This document shows, piece after piece, positions 14,244 through 14,362 of a DNA stretch of 14,362 nucleotides. The position numbers and the translations under genes are program-made. The notes under the pieces are model-generated. The model was given only the letters and a program-made list of their open reading frames with translations. It had not been told where the DNA came from and ran no database searches. Position 1 is the stretch's first letter, and every line of letters begins with the position of its first letter. The stretch comes from Thiotrichales bacterium. GTDB lineage: Bacteria; Pseudomonadota; Gammaproteobacteria; Francisellales; CACEW01. The DNA is taken from assembly GCA_023266165.1 (NCBI GenBank), contig JAHFRR010000023.1:1-14362 (forward strand). The letters run 5' to 3'.

Positions 14244-14362
14244 TTGTATAGGTTCAGGTATTTTGAGACTTTTGAGAAGCCTCCAATTGGTAGTGATGAA
14301 TATACTGCATTGGGGTGAGTCCGTCGAGGGCTTGGTGGGGTCTGTAAGAGTTATATTTTTTA
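14244..14362 (-). repeat. Right copy of 119-bp terminal inverted repeat (IS end)
   Basis: This is the exact reverse complement of 2-120. The likely IS tip is the TG at 14245-14246. The bases just inside the two copies differ (GACCCCC at the left; read in the same sense, CACACCT at the right), so these are two separate insertion junctions and not one element wrapped around. Confidence 0.92.
14254..14361 (-). mobile_element. IS3-family transposase (OrfB), C-terminal fragment, second copy
   Basis: The 35-codon frame is identical to the one at 3-110, on the opposite strand, including the RPHQALDGLTP signature and TGA at 14256-14254. It continues beyond the window edge. The full catalytic domain is not visible. 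Confidence 0.8.

Overview
The window looks like a chromosomal segment of a gammaproteobacterium, possibly a host-associated relative of the Legionellales. This is an inference from protein style. The glutamine synthetase is of the adenylylatable gammaproteobacterial kind, the pyruvate kinase resembles the PykA type, and lower glycolysis runs gap-pgk-pyk. The protein at 1682-2686 also recalls, from memory, a HAD-like family seen in Legionella-type bacteria. No rRNA, tRNA or CRISPR array was found.

Both ends carry the same 119-bp sequence in inverted orientation. It encodes the last 35 codons of an IS3-type transposase plus the tip of the element. The segment therefore lies between two inward-facing copies of one insertion sequence, or it is an assembly contig that stops inside that repeat.

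From left to right, glnA (198-1619, +) begins only 79 bp after the left IS tip. Next come an unrecognised acidic protein with a HAD-like motif (1682-2686, +) and a decayed DUF3800 gene (2886-3372, +). The DUF3800 remnant is bracketed by two 107-bp direct repeats, and the second repeat is the genuine 3' end of the neighbouring sugar kinase gene. A minus-strand operon follows: nagA -> NAD-dependent sugar epimerase -> NahK-like N-acetylhexosamine 1-kinase (6754-3451). A gene-free stretch of about 590 bp (6755-7346) holds two repeat-type hairpins, two palindromes and two probable promoters. It leads into a DUF1016/YhcG-type nuclease gene (7347-8417, +), which overlaps a 16-codon leader ORF. The right half is a tightly overlapping minus-strand operon: gap -> pgk -> pyk -> BadF-type amino-sugar kinase -> nagB-II (14133-8471).

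The metabolic genes fit one purpose. The BadF-type kinase would make GlcNAc-6-P or GlcN-6-P, NagA would remove the acetyl group, and NagB-II would make fructose-6-P. Gap, Pgk and Pyk then carry the carbon to pyruvate. The NahK-like kinase and the epimerase provide a second route through hexosamine-1-phosphates and UDP-sugars. GlnA recaptures the ammonia released by NagB-II, although its presence here may be coincidence. The DUF1016 gene sits on the opposite strand between nagB-II and nagA and looks like an insertion into an amino-sugar locus. No transporter, phosphotransferase-system component or nag regulator is present.
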